Assembly (NCBI GenBank): GCA_025060695.1
Contig: JANXBH010000001.1
Span: forward strand, 26,730 to 90,729
Source: Caldifarciminota bacterium
GTDB taxonomy: Bacteria; Hydrothermota; Hydrothermia; LBFQ01; DSFT01
Reading direction: 5' to 3'
Length of the DNA: 64,000 nucleotides
Shown in pieces: positions 1 through 8,813 of the stretch (position 1 is its first letter; each line of letters begins with the position of its first letter). The translations under genes and the position numbers were made by a program. The notes below the pieces were generated by a model. It was given only the letters and a program-made list of their open reading frames with translations, did no database searches and had not been told where the DNA came from.

Positions 1-524
1 ATATTATCTAACTTGGCAACATATCTTGCTAAGACAAAAAATAGGTCAGATAGTCTATTTAGATACACTAAAACATTTTTATTAACTTCTTCCTCTTTCA
101 TTAATCTTACTACATTTCTTTCCGCTCTCCTTGTAATTGTCCTACATATGTGAAATAGTGATACTTTTTCATTTCCATATGGTAAAATAAAGTCCTTTAA
201 TGGTTCTAATTTTTCATTATATTCATCTATCCAATTTTCCAATATTTTTATTTTCTCTTCTTCAATTCTAAATGTTTTTTCGAAACTCATAGGTGTTGCT
301 AAGTCTGAACCAATGATAAATAAATCATTTTGAATTGTTTTAAGCTTCTCGTCTATTTCTTTATATTCCTTTACTTTTATTCTGAGATAGCCGATAAAGC
401 TATTTAGTTCATCTACATCTCCATACGCACTTACTCTTGCGCTATCTTTATACACTCTACTTCCATCTACAAGTTGAGTTAAACCATTATCTCCTTGCTT
501 TGTATATACCTTCGTTATACGCAT
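1..524 (-). CDS. Cob(I)alamin adenosyltransferase, PduO type (3' end outside window)
   Basis: This gene transfers the adenosyl group of ATP to cob(I)alamin to make adenosylcobalamin. About 174 residues are visible and the frame runs off the left edge. Family landmarks are the N-terminal ATP loop TKQGDNGLT (residues 8-16), the RRAER motif (132-136) and the late NRLSDLFFVLAR stretch (about 156-167). The ATG at 524 lies 6 nt downstream of TAAAAT and there is no Shine-Dalgarno site, so a leaderless start is likely. It is divergent from trxB. Family identity is secure; a link to a particular B12-dependent enzyme cannot be made here. Confidence 0.9.
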   Translation of the reverse strand, partial: MRITKVYTKQGDNGLTQLVDGSRVYKDSARVSAYGDVDELNSFIGYLRIKVKEYKEIDEKLKTIQNDLFIIGSDLATPMSFEKTFRIEEEKIKILENWIDEYNEKLEPLKDFILPYGNEKVSLFHICRTITRRAERNVVRLMKEEEVNKNVLVYLNRLSDLFFVLARYVAKLDN

Positions 525-528
525 AAAT

Positions 529-554
529 AAATTTTAAAGCTACTTTAAAATTTT
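529..554. promoter_or_regulatory. Divergent promoter pair, corrinoid adenosyltransferase / trxB
   Basis: Two copies of the CTTTAAAATTT element lie in the 34-bp gap. The minus copy has TAAAAT at 536-531, 6 nt before the ATG at 524. The plus copy has TAAAAT at 546-551, 7 nt before the ATG at 559. The spacing places the expected transcription start at or next to each start codon. Confidence 0.65.
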
Positions 555-558
555 ATAT

Positions 559-1482
559 ATGAACTACGATGTGATTATTGTAGGTGGTGGACCTGCAGGT
601 TTTACTGCAGGAATTTATGTAGCAAGGGCGATGTACAAGGCTATAATTGTAGAAAAAAGTGTACCAGGTGGTCAAGTGGCAATATCAGACATTGTGGATA
701 ATTATACTGGTTTTATTGAAATTACAGGTTCTGAATTAAGTCAAAAGATGTTGGAGCATGTTATGAAATTTGATGTCCCAATTGAATATAGCGAGGTAGT
801 TGAAATTTGGAAAGAAGACAAAACCTTTTATGTTAAACTAATAGATGATAGAATTTTAACTTCAAAGGCATTAATTGTAGCAACGGGAGCAAGTCCAAGA
901 AAATTAAATGTTAAGGGAGAGGCTGAGTTTTATGGAAGAGGTGTTTCGTATTGTGCGGTATGTGATGGTGCATTTTTTAAAAATAAAGTAGTAGCAGTTG
1001 TAGGTGGCGGAGATTCTGCATTTACTGAAGGTTTATATCTATCTAATATAGTATCGAAACTATATTTAATACACAGAAGAGAACAATTTAGAGCTCAACC
1101 TATATACGTTGAAAGGTTAAAACAAAGACAAAATACAGAATTTATATTAAATAGTGTAGTAAAGGAAATAATAGGAGAAAAGAAAGTTAGTGATATTATA
1201 TTAGAAAATTTAAAAACAGGAGAAATTAGTAGTTTAAGAGTTGATGGTATTTTCATATACATAGGTATGGTGCCACAAAATCAGATTTTAAGGAATTTCA
1301 AAGAATTAAAGTATGATGAAAATGGATTTGTAATAGCAGATGAAACTACAAGAACAGAAATTGAAGGATTGTTTGTCGCAGGTGATTTAAGAAGTAAGCA
1401 CTTAAGACAGATTACGACTGCTGTAAGTGATGGTGCATATGCAGGAACTATGGCAGTAGAGTATATCCAAAATAACTTTTAA
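559..1482 (+). CDS. trxB: Thioredoxin-disulfide reductase (TrxB)
   Basis: This FAD flavoenzyme passes electrons from NAD(P)H to thioredoxin. The 307-residue length is normal for the low-molecular-weight bacterial type. The FAD dinucleotide motif GGGPAG is at residues 9-14, the redox pair CAVC at 132-135, the second nucleotide-binding motif GGGDSA near 149, followed by HRREQFRA. The C-terminal FAD motif GDLR and the QITTAVSDG stretch are present. TAAAAT sits 7 nt before the ATG. The thiolase gene starts 1 nt after the stop codon, so the two are probably co-transcribed. Confidence 0.95.
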   Translation: MNYDVIIVGGGPAGFTAGIYVARAMYKAIIVEKSVPGGQVAISDIVDNYTGFIEITGSELSQKMLEHVMKFDVPIEYSEVVEIWKEDKTFYVKLIDDRILTSKALIVATGASPRKLNVKGEAEFYGRGVSYCAVCDGAFFKNKVVAVVGGGDSAFTEGLYLSNIVSKLYLIHRREQFRAQPIYVERLKQRQNTEFILNSVVKEIIGEKKVSDIILENLKTGEISSLRVDGIFIYIGMVPQNQILRNFKELKYDENGFVIADETTRTEIEGLFVAGDLRSKHLRQITTAVSDGAYAGTMAVEYIQNNF

Positions 1483-1483
1483 A

Positions 1484-2659
1484 ATGGTATATATTACACT
1501 TGCACTGAGAACCCCTATTGGTAAATACGGAGGTGCTTTAAAGGATGTAAGACCAGATGACTTACTTGCATATTTACTAAAAGAAGTAGTAGAAAGGTCT
1601 CAGATTGAACCTGAGTTAATAGATGATGTATATGTAGGCTGTGCGAATCAGGCGGGCGAGGATAATAGAAATGTTGCAAGGATGGCTGTATTGCTTGCAG
1701 GTCTTCCCTATACTATTCCCGCATGTACTGTAAATAGGCTATGTGGTTCAGGACTTGAAGCGGTTAATATAGCATATAAAAGTATAGTTTCACATGAGGC
1801 GGATATTATAATTGCAGGTGGCGTAGAAAGTATGACGAGAGCTCCATATGTAATGCCAAAGTTTAATGAACCATTTAAAAGAGGTAATTTTGAAGTATAC
1901 GATACATCCTTAGGATGGCGTTTTATAAATCCAAAATTTCCATACTATCCATATTCTATGGGTGAAACTGCAGAAAATCTTGCAAGTTTATATAAAATTT
2001 CAAGAGAGGAACAAGACCTATTTGCATATGATAGCCATAGAAAAGCAATTAAAGCAATAGATGAAGGAAAATTTAAAGATGAAATTGTGCCTGTAATATT
2101 ACCTGATAATACTATATTTGAGACAGATGAAGGGCCAAGAAGAGATACAAGTTTAGAAAAACTCTCCAAGTTAAAGCCAGTATTTAAAAAAGATGGAACA
2201 GTTACAGCTGGAAATTCTTCTAATTTAAATGATGGAGCAAGTCTATTAGTTTTAGTCTCAGAAAGAAAACTAAAAGAGTTAAATTTAAAGCCATTAGCAA
2301 GAATAATAGGAACAAGTGTGGTTGGTGTTAATCCTGATATTATGGGTATAGGTCCCGTATACGCTATTAAAAAGCTATTAAATAGGTTTAATTTAAAGCT
2401 TGACGATGTTAAACTATTTGAGATAAATGAAGCATTTGCTGCCCAGATTTTAGCAGTATTAAGAGAATTACCAATAGAAGAAGAAAAATTAAATGTAAAT
2501 GGGGGGGCTATTGCACTTGGTCATCCACTTGGATGCTCAGGAGCAAGAATTCTAACTACATTAGTCCATGAACTAAAAAGGAGAGGAGGTGGATTAGGTA
2601 TAGCAAGCTTGTGTATAGGTGTAGGACAGGGAATTGCAACACTTGTTGAGGTATATTAA
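1484..2659 (+). CDS. Acetyl-CoA C-acetyltransferase (thiolase)
   Basis: This enzyme condenses two acyl-CoA units or cleaves 3-ketoacyl-CoA. The nucleophile is Cys87 in RLCGSG. The catalytic GHP motif (His347 in ALGHPLGCSGAR) and Cys377 in LCIGVGQG are intact, and 391 residues is the typical length. The ATG is 1 nt after the trxB stop, so it is the second gene of that transcript. Whether it serves biosynthesis or beta-oxidation cannot be settled, as no hydroxyacyl-CoA dehydrogenase or crotonase lies nearby. Confidence 0.93.
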   Translation: MVYITLALRTPIGKYGGALKDVRPDDLLAYLLKEVVERSQIEPELIDDVYVGCANQAGEDNRNVARMAVLLAGLPYTIPACTVNRLCGSGLEAVNIAYKSIVSHEADIIIAGGVESMTRAPYVMPKFNEPFKRGNFEVYDTSLGWRFINPKFPYYPYSMGETAENLASLYKISREEQDLFAYDSHRKAIKAIDEGKFKDEIVPVILPDNTIFETDEGPRRDTSLEKLSKLKPVFKKDGTVTAGNSSNLNDGASLLVLVSERKLKELNLKPLARIIGTSVVGVNPDIMGIGPVYAIKKLLNRFNLKLDDVKLFEINEAFAAQILAVLRELPIEEEKLNVNGGAIALGHPLGCSGARILTTLVHELKRRGGGLGIASLCIGVGQGIATLVEVY

Positions 2660-2663
2660 GCTT

Positions 2664-2669
2664 TAAACT
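2664..2669 (+). promoter_or_regulatory. -10-like TAAACT for the polysaccharide export gene
   Basis: CTTTAAACTTT follows the thiolase stop. TAAACT is 7 nt before a TTG at 2677, the favoured start. A GTG at 2674 is only 4 nt away. Confidence 0.45.
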
Positions 2670-2676
2670 TTGAGTG

Positions 2677-3234
2677 TTGCTACTTTTGATATTTCAGCTT
2701 GATAGTTTAAAAGTTGGAGATATTTTACAGATAAATATAATAGGATATAACTACGAAACTAAGACAATTATAGATAATAATGGCTATGCACTTATTCAAC
2801 CATTTGGATACTTTAAATTAGCAAATTTAGACTTACTGTCCGCTCAAGATAGTATATTAGAGAGAATAAGGGATATTTACCCGCTTGCAAGAATTTCCAT
2901 TACTATACTAAATAAAATGCTTCCTAAGGTATATATTCTAACTAATAAGGGTATTTCCGCAGCTATAGACTATCAAAAGGGAATGGATATTAAGTTTGTT
3001 CTTTTTTCAAGTGGAAAATTTTCTGAAGATAAAATAGAAAGAATAATTCTTATAAGAAATGGCAAAGGTCAAGCAATTAGAAAAAATCAATACGATGTGG
3101 AAGTTTTACCGAACGATATTATAAAGATAGACCTAAAGGAAGATTTTCCTTGGCAAAATTTACTCACGCTTATAAATGTTATTACAAGTAGTTTAACACT
3201 TTTAATTCTTTTGGGAGTTATATCACCAAGATGA
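2677..3234 (+). CDS. Polysaccharide export (Wza/SLBB-like) protein with C-terminal membrane segment
   Basis: The protein resembles periplasmic polysaccharide-export proteins. After a very short hydrophobic start (MLLLIFQ), residues about 8-80 hold a Poly_export-like domain (LKVGDILQI near the start) and about 90-150 a SLBB-like segment. A hydrophobic stretch near the C-terminus (about 160-182) could anchor it in a membrane. I chose TTG at 2677 because it is 7 nt after TAAACT; GTG at 2674 is an alternative. The stop overlaps the next gene by 4 bp. No polysaccharide synthesis cluster is adjacent, so its role is inferred from the fold only. Confidence 0.6.
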   Translation: MLLLIFQLDSLKVGDILQINIIGYNYETKTIIDNNGYALIQPFGYFKLANLDLLSAQDSILERIRDIYPLARISITILNKMLPKVYILTNKGISAAIDYQKGMDIKFVLFSSGKFSEDKIERIILIRNGKGQAIRKNQYDVEVLPNDIIKIDLKEDFPWQNLLTLINVITSSLTLLILLGVISPR

Positions 3235-3485
3235 AAATAAAGAAGGATTTAGTAATTGAGATTATTGAGGATAGTTATACTATATATGACCCAATTGAAG
3301 ATAGACTAATTAGTCTAAATCTCTCAGCATCTTTAATATTTGAATGGATACTAAAGAATAAGGAAATTAACGATATGATAAAAGAGTATGCAAAAATTTA
3401 TGAAATAAGCCAAGAAAAGGCAAAGGAAGATATATATGGTGTAATAGAGGAACTAAAAAAAGAGGGAGTGATAGTAAATGATTAA
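3231..3485 (+). CDS. PqqD-like small protein
   Basis: An 84-residue protein with the PqqD layout: an N-terminal beta-hairpin ([17 protein letters not shown], about 13-29), a helical part with LIFEWI, then a winged-helix-like C-terminus ending in a KKEGVI motif. PqqD domains bind leader peptides in peptide-modification pathways, but free-standing relatives also occur near envelope genes. It overlaps the upstream gene by 4 bp and accC by 8 bp, so it is translated from the same transcript. No radical-SAM enzyme or precursor peptide is nearby. The function is unknown. Confidence 0.6.
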   Translation: MKIKKDLVIEIIEDSYTIYDPIEDRLISLNLSASLIFEWILKNKEINDMIKEYAKIYEISQEKAKEDIYGVIEELKKEGVIVND

Positions 3486-4836
3486 GAGAGTGCTTATAGC
3501 AAATAGGGGTGAAATTGCAGTAAGGATAATATATGCATTAAAGGAACTTGGTATAGAGAGTGTCGCAGTTTATTCAGAAGCTGATGAAAATTCATTACAT
3601 GTTATGCTTGCCAATTATGCAATTAGGATAGGACCTCCAGCATCAAAAAGTAGCTATTTAAATATGAAGAACATAATATCAGCAGCGGAAATTTCAGGAG
3701 CAGATGCAATTCACCCCGGATATGGTTTTTTAGCGGAAAATCCTGAGTTTGCAGAAATGTGTAGAGATCATAATATTACATTTATAGGTCCTCCTCCTGA
3801 AGCAATTAGAGCAATGGGAGATAAAATAGAAGCAAAGAGAATTATGAAAAAAGCAGGTGTTCCAGTAGTGCCGGGAAGCGATGACCCAATAAGCAGTTTA
3901 GAGGAAGGACTAAATATCGCGAAGGAAATAGGTTTTCCAATAATTATTAAAGCAGCAGCAGGTGGTGGTGGAAGAGGTATGAGATTAGTAAGAGATGAGA
4001 GCGAATTTACTAATGCTTTTCTTTCTGCAAGTAATGAAGCGCTAAATGCATTCGGTGATGCAAGAGTATACATAGAAAAGTATCTTGAAAAGCCAAGACA
4101 TATAGAAATACAATTGCTTGGAGATATGCATGGCAATATGGTTTATTTAGGTGAAAGGGAGTGTTCTATTCAAAGAAGACATCAAAAGATTATAGAAGAA
4201 GCATTAAGTCCTGCACTTAGTGAAGAAAAAAGAAGGTGGCTTGGTGAGGTTGCAGTAAAAGGAGCAAAGGCAATAGGATATTATTCTGCAGGAACTATGG
4301 AGTTTCTTATGGACAAAGATGGTAATATTTACTTTATAGAAATGAACACAAGAATACAAGTTGAACATCCTGTAAGTGAAATGATAACGGGCATTGATAT
4401 AGTAAAAGAAATGATTTTAATTGCTATGGGAGAAAAACTAAGGTATAAACAGGAGGACATTAAATTCAATGGACATTCGATAGAAGCAAGGATAACTGCG
4501 GAAGACCCTGAAAGAAACTTTACACCAACTGCAGGTAAAATTGACTTTGTTCACAAACCCGGAGGACCGGGAATAAGAGTAGATAGTCATATTTACTCAG
4601 GTTATAGTATTCCACCATATTACGATTCACTAATTGCAAAGCTTATAGTTTGGGATAAGGATAGAATTAGTGCAATTAGTAGGCTAAAAAGGGCACTTGA
4701 GGAATTTGTTATAAGAGGAGAAGGTATTAAAACAACAATTCCATTACATTTAAAAATAATAGAAGATGAAAGATTTAAAAAAGGAGACATTCATACTGGA
4801 TTTATAGAGAGTATTCTTAAGTTAGATAATATTTAG
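3478..4836 (+). CDS. accC: Biotin carboxylase (acetyl-CoA carboxylase AccC / pyruvate carboxylase A)
   Basis: This ATP-grasp enzyme carboxylates biotin on a carrier protein. It has the N-terminal [10 protein letters not shown] motif, the glycine-rich ATP loop GGGGRGM (about 161-167), and the [14 protein letters not shown] catalytic stretch (about residues 288-301). The length of 452 is standard. A GGGAGTG stretch lies about 7 nt before the ATG inside the preceding gene. No accB or carboxyltransferase subunit is in the window, so it could serve acetyl-CoA, pyruvate or another acyl-CoA carboxylase. Confidence 0.93.
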   Translation: MIKRVLIANRGEIAVRIIYALKELGIESVAVYSEADENSLHVMLANYAIRIGPPASKSSYLNMKNIISAAEISGADAIHPGYGFLAENPEFAEMCRDHNITFIGPPPEAIRAMGDKIEAKRIMKKAGVPVVPGSDDPISSLEEGLNIAKEIGFPIIIKAAAGGGGRGMRLVRDESEFTNAFLSASNEALNAFGDARVYIEKYLEKPRHIEIQLLGDMHGNMVYLGERECSIQRRHQKIIEEALSPALSEEKRRWLGEVAVKGAKAIGYYSAGTMEFLMDKDGNIYFIEMNTRIQVEHPVSEMITGIDIVKEMILIAMGEKLRYKQEDIKFNGHSIEARITAEDPERNFTPTAGKIDFVHKPGGPGIRVDSHIYSGYSIPPYYDSLIAKLIVWDKDRISAISRLKRALEEFVIRGEGIKTTIPLHLKIIEDERFKKGDIHTGFIESILKLDNI

Positions 4837-4858
4837 ATTGCACTACTAAAACCGAACA

Positions 4859-7129
4859 TTAATCTTTCCAATTATATATAGCATTATAAACTACAATAAT
4901 ATCAGAAATAGCCATTGCAAATGCTGACCATATAGGATTAAAATAATCATTAAATAAAATGAAATATAAGCCACCTGCAAAGGGAATAAGAATGATATTA
5001 TAAATAAATGTCCAAAATAAATTCCACCTCATCTTATATGCTGAAGTCTTTGAAATACTAAAAGCTTTTAAGATAGAACTAATGTCATTTTTAAATAAAA
5101 CAATATCCCCACTCTCTTTTGCAATATCAATAGCATTAGAAACAGCAATTGACAAATCCGCTTTTGAAAGTGCAATAGCATCATTTATACCATCACCTAC
5201 ATAAAGAACCTTATTTCCATTTTTCTTTAAACTTTCAATAAAATCTGCCTTTTCAAAAGGGCTTAAATTAGAATAAAATTCATCAATCCCTAACTTCTCA
5301 CAAACCTTTCTCACATTTTCATAACTATCTCCACTTAGAACAATTACTCTATACTTCTTTCTTAACTCGGAAATTAATACTTTAGCATCTTTTTTAATCT
5401 CATTTTCAAATGTTATACTAAAACTACCATAGCCCTCAATAAAATATCCAAAATCAAAATCTACATTAAAACCTTCCCTAAAAAAGAGCTTTCTATTACC
5501 AAACAATAGCTTTCTATTATTTACCCTCGCCTTAATACCCTCTCCTTTTATATACTCAAAATCACTAACTTCATAAAAATCATTTCCTTTGTATAAATTT
5601 AAGATTGCATTTGATATGGGATGACTAACCAACTTTTCTACAGATGCTAAATATTTTAAATGTTCCTCTGGAATATAAGAACTAATAGTTAATTTACTTT
5701 CAGTCAAAGTCCCAGTTTTATCAAAAACAACTACATTTATCAAGTTTGCATTTTCCAGTGATTTTGAGTTTTTTATAATTATTCCCTTTTTTAGACCTAT
5801 ATTTATAGCCCTTGCAATCACAAGGGGAATAGCTATACCAATTGCACAGGGGCATGCAATTACTAATACTGAAATTAAACTTAAAAGTGCAAGCTCAAAA
5901 TTATTAAAAAATACATACCAAAAGAAAAATACAACTATAGCAAAAGTTAGAACAACAGGAATAAAAATTGCAGAAACCCTATCTGCAATACTTTCCAATT
6001 TAGTCCTCTCTCTTATTTCATATCTTGAAATTCTTATAATCTCATTGAATATAGTATTCTTTACATTTATTGCCTTCACCTTTACATAACCTGACTTTAA
6101 CATTGTTCCTTGATATACAAAATCATTTATGGACTTTTTTATAGGGAAAGACTCTCCGCTAAAAGCGCTTTCATCAAAAATTCCCTCTCCTTCAACAACT
6201 ATTCCATCTGCAGGAGATATAAACCCTTCTTTAAGGATAAAAACATCTCCTTCTGAAAGCTCAAAAATATCAATCTCCTTATTTGTTTCTAATAAAACTT
6301 TTTTAGGCTTTTTTGTATATAGTGATCTTAAATTTTCAAAAACTTTAAATTTTGCTCTTTCTTCAAAATATTTACCAAGTAAAATAACACTTATTATTAT
6401 ACCACTTGCCGAAAAGTATACATGATGAAAAACATGGGGATTTACAAAGTGGAGAAAGGAAGCAAAGAATGCGGATAATGTCCCTAATGATATTAGCACA
6501 TTCATATCTAAATTTCCTGCCCTTAATGATTTATATGCATTTTTAATAAAGTATAGTCCGAAATAAAATTGAATAGGTATAGCTAAGACCATTTGAAAAA
6601 TAGGATTTAGATTTAAGCCAAATTCATGTAATAATAATGGAAATGCAATAGCTGAAGAAATAATAGCACTATACTTGAGTTTCTTTAATTCTTTAACTCT
6701 TTCACTATACTCAATATCAAAAATACTTTTTTCTTGATTTATTAGATAGCACCTATATCCCAAATTTCTAATTTCTCTAATTAATTCCGATACATCATTA
6801 CTTACCTCCAGTCTTATAATTCTAAGCTCTTGATCAAAACCAAAATTTATTACCAAGTCATGGTTTTTTAAAAAATTCTCCAAATTCTCATCCATATTAG
6901 AAACGTATAGCTCATAAGTTTGTGTAATAATTTTATAACCAAACTCAGCTAACTCTTGGTTTAACTTTTTAAAATTATAACCATTTTCTAATTTTATAGT
7001 AATAGTGCTTGATGTTATATCTACATCTATGATCTCAATATCACTATAATTTTTTGCTATATTTTTTATAGCCCTTGCACAACTCACACAATCAACACCT
7101 TTTACAGGTAATTTAAATAATTTTTCCAA
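4859..7129 (-). CDS. copA: Copper-translocating P-type ATPase
   Basis: A P1B ATPase that exports Cu(I). The N-terminal metal-binding domain has CVSC (residues 14-17). A second ferredoxin-like domain (about 75-130) lacks the CxxC. The transmembrane metal motif CPC is at about 426-428, the phosphorylated Asp in DKTGTLT near 470, HP near 503, and the hinge GDGINDA follows. The length of 756 is typical. The TTG start is 9 nt after TAAAAT. The promoter element is shared with the divergent gene at 7153. Confidence 0.93.
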   Translation of the reverse strand: MEKLFKLPVKGVDCVSCARAIKNIAKNYSDIEIIDVDITSSTITIKLENGYNFKKLNQELAEFGYKIITQTYELYVSNMDENLENFLKNHDLVINFGFDQELRIIRLEVSNDVSELIREIRNLGYRCYLINQEKSIFDIEYSERVKELKKLKYSAIISSAIAFPLLLHEFGLNLNPIFQMVLAIPIQFYFGLYFIKNAYKSLRAGNLDMNVLISLGTLSAFFASFLHFVNPHVFHHVYFSASGIIISVILLGKYFEERAKFKVFENLRSLYTKKPKKVLLETNKEIDIFELSEGDVFILKEGFISPADGIVVEGEGIFDESAFSGESFPIKKSINDFVYQGTMLKSGYVKVKAINVKNTIFNEIIRISRYEIRERTKLESIADRVSAIFIPVVLTFAIVVFFFWYVFFNNFELALLSLISVLVIACPCAIGIAIPLVIARAINIGLKKGIIIKNSKSLENANLINVVVFDKTGTLTESKLTISSYIPEEHLKYLASVEKLVSHPISNAILNLYKGNDFYEVSDFEYIKGEGIKARVNNRKLLFGNRKLFFREGFNVDFDFGYFIEGYGSFSITFENEIKKDAKVLISELRKKYRVIVLSGDSYENVRKVCEKLGIDEFYSNLSPFEKADFIESLKKNGNKVLYVGDGINDAIALSKADLSIAVSNAIDIAKESGDIVLFKNDISSILKAFSISKTSAYKMRWNLFWTFIYNIILIPFAGGLYFILFNDYFNPIWSAFAMAISDIIVVYNAIYNWKD

Positions 7130-7131
7130 AG

Positions 7132-7144
7132 CTTTAAAATTTTA
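7132..7144. promoter_or_regulatory. Single palindromic promoter shared by copA and the gene at 7153
   Basis: One CTTTAAAATTTTAA copy is the only promoter-like element in the 23-bp gap. TAAAAT on the minus strand (7144-7139) is 9 nt from the TTG at 7129. TAAAAT on the plus strand (7135-7140) is 12 nt from the ATG at 7153. Confidence 0.55.
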
Positions 7145-7152
7145 ATGCTAAT

Positions 7153-7596
7153 ATGTTAAAATATAAAAAGAAAACAAATATCTTTCCTATAGTAATTGCA
7201 TTTTCCATTCTCATAATGATGATTTCGTACTACTTTACAAAAAAAATCACATTACTAATTTTATTGGCTATAAGCACGATAGTTCTTACAATAATTTCAT
7301 ATTTATTGCAAAAGAATTACAATAAAATTTCGGACTTTGAAATAAAAGTTGATGATGAAGGCATATACTATAAACTGCCGAGAAACATAGCAGATTATTA
7401 CAATATTGAGCATGAAAAAGCGAAGTACTTATGGAAACAGATAAAACTAATTAGATATAGTAGTGAGGAGAATTTAATTTACATTGTGCTCGTAAGCAAA
7501 GTGAAAATTCCTATATTAGTAAGTATGCTGAGTAAAAATGAAATTGAGAAACTAATTGAAAAGATTAGCAGTTATACCAATATAGAAGTACTATGA
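7153..7596 (+). CDS. Small membrane protein, unknown function
   Basis: A 147-residue protein with two adjacent transmembrane helices (about 11-28 and 32-50) and a soluble C-terminal domain of about 95 residues. The tail (DDEGIYYKLP, then a tryptophan-containing segment and a beta-rich end) loosely recalls PH-like domains of YcxB/bPH proteins, but the match is weak. It overlaps nusB by 4 bp (ATGA), so it heads a two-gene unit. Confidence 0.6.
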   Translation: MLKYKKKTNIFPIVIAFSILIMMISYYFTKKITLLILLAISTIVLTIISYLLQKNYNKISDFEIKVDDEGIYYKLPRNIADYYNIEHEKAKYLWKQIKLIRYSSEENLIYIVLVSKVKIPILVSMLSKNEIEKLIEKISSYTNIEVL

Positions 7597-8099
7597 TTTA
7601 TCCCTTTCACAGAAGAAGACTTTCTAGAGCATTAGCAGTTGAGGCAATATACAATAGCGAATTGATGGAAAAACCAATTAAAGAAGCTTTTGGTGAAATA
7701 GTAAGTTTAAAAAGAAGCTATTTTGAAAGCATAATAAGTGAAATTAAAAATCAAAAAGTAAGAAGTAAATTTGAGGATGATTTGAATAATTGGGATAGTA
7801 TTGTCAATTTTTCTAAAAAAATTATTGATTCATATGAACAAAATTTAGAAAAGATTGAAAATATTCTAAGGCAAAATATTACAGGAAGTTGGGAATATGA
7901 AAGAGTATATAATCTTGAAAAGGCTATACTAAAAACTGCGATAGCGGAAGCAATTTCTTTAGATACACCCTATAAAGTTATAATATCAGAGGCTTTAAAG
8001 ATAAGTGAATATTTTTTATCTACGGAATCCTTAAAGTTTATAAATGCAATTCTTGATAAGACTATTAAAAAATTAATGTCAGAAGTAAGCAATCACTAA
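7593..8099 (+). CDS. nusB: Transcription antitermination factor NusB
   Basis: NusB binds boxA RNA with NusE (S10) in rRNA antitermination. The all-helical family pattern is visible: RRLSRALAVEAIYNSEL at the N-terminus, and the C-terminal half with AILKTAIAEAI, then YKVIISEALKISEYF and FINAILDKT. The length of 168 fits. The start overlaps the previous stop by 4 bp. The last 21 bp overlap the convergent gene's end. Confidence 0.88.
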   Translation: MIYPFHRRRLSRALAVEAIYNSELMEKPIKEAFGEIVSLKRSYFESIISEIKNQKVRSKFEDDLNNWDSIVNFSKKIIDSYEQNLEKIENILRQNITGSWEYERVYNLEKAILKTAIAEAISLDTPYKVIISEALKISEYFLSTESLKFINAILDKTIKKLMSEVSNH

Positions 8100-8813
8100 A
8101 TCTCCAATTTTTGCATCCAAAAAGCTCTTTAAATCATCCTCTACTCTACTAATCTCTAAAAATTCATATGAACCTTTTAAAAAAACTATATCCCCCTTAC
8201 TTGCATTAGCATAAGTTCTAACTTTTTTATATACTCTAATTCCATTTATTTCAACCATCTTAAATTTCTCATCAAACTCTATATTTGTTATAAGATTTCC
8301 GAAATCATCAATGTATATAACTTCACCAACTACATAGTCTCTATATACTTCTACTTTTCTAAAATCAAATTCTAAGATTTTTTCTATTGGTTTTAAATTT
8401 TCTAAATTCTCGCTTAATGCAATTTTTGCGCAAGTAGGAGCAAATACATCTCTCGCGTGAAATGTAGGACTTGCAGTTTCCGAAACACTAATTTCATATG
8501 CACTATAATTTTTTAAAAATCCAAATAATCCATTGTCAGGACCTATAAAATAATATCCTTCCGATTTTACTACTATTGCTTTTCTACTTGAACCGACACC
8601 CGGATCAACTACCACTAAGAATATAGTACCTTTTAGAAAGTATTTATAAGATGAATATAAAATAAATTGTCCTGCCTTTATATTGAACTTTGGCACATTA
8701 TGAGTAATGTCAATAATTTCTACATTAGGATTAATACTCTTAATAACTCCTTTAACTTGTCCTACATAAAAACTTTCACCAAAGTCTGTAATTAGTGCAA
8801 TTATTCTTTTCAT
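8079..8813 (-). CDS. SAM hydroxide adenosyltransferase family protein (DUF62)
   Basis: Members hydrolyse S-adenosylmethionine to adenosine and methionine. The N-terminal LITDFGESFYVGQVKGV motif carries the family aspartate, and VVDPGVGSSRKAIV and GPDNGLFGF are the characteristic loops. FHARDVFAPTCAKIA completes the pattern. The 244-residue length is usual. It starts directly after the stop of the gene at 8814 and its end overlaps nusB by 21 bp. Confidence 0.88.
   Translation of the reverse strand: MKRIIALITDFGESFYVGQVKGVIKSINPNVEIIDITHNVPKFNIKAGQFILYSSYKYFLKGTIFLVVVDPGVGSSRKAIVVKSEGYYFIGPDNGLFGFLKNYSAYEISVSETASPTFHARDVFAPTCAKIALSENLENLKPIEKILEFDFRKVEVYRDYVVGEVIYIDDFGNLITNIEFDEKFKMVEINGIRVYKKVRTYANASKGDIVFLKGSYEFLEISRVEDDLKSFLDAKIGDLVIAYF

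Noticed and set aside
1945..2169. Open frame on the minus strand inside the thiolase gene
   Set aside because: Fully within a clear coding gene, with no family motif and no TAAAAT promoter; a shadow frame. The same holds for similar frames at 3768-4136, 6129-6425, 16512-16850, 17599-17871, 26465-26803 and 34854-35189.
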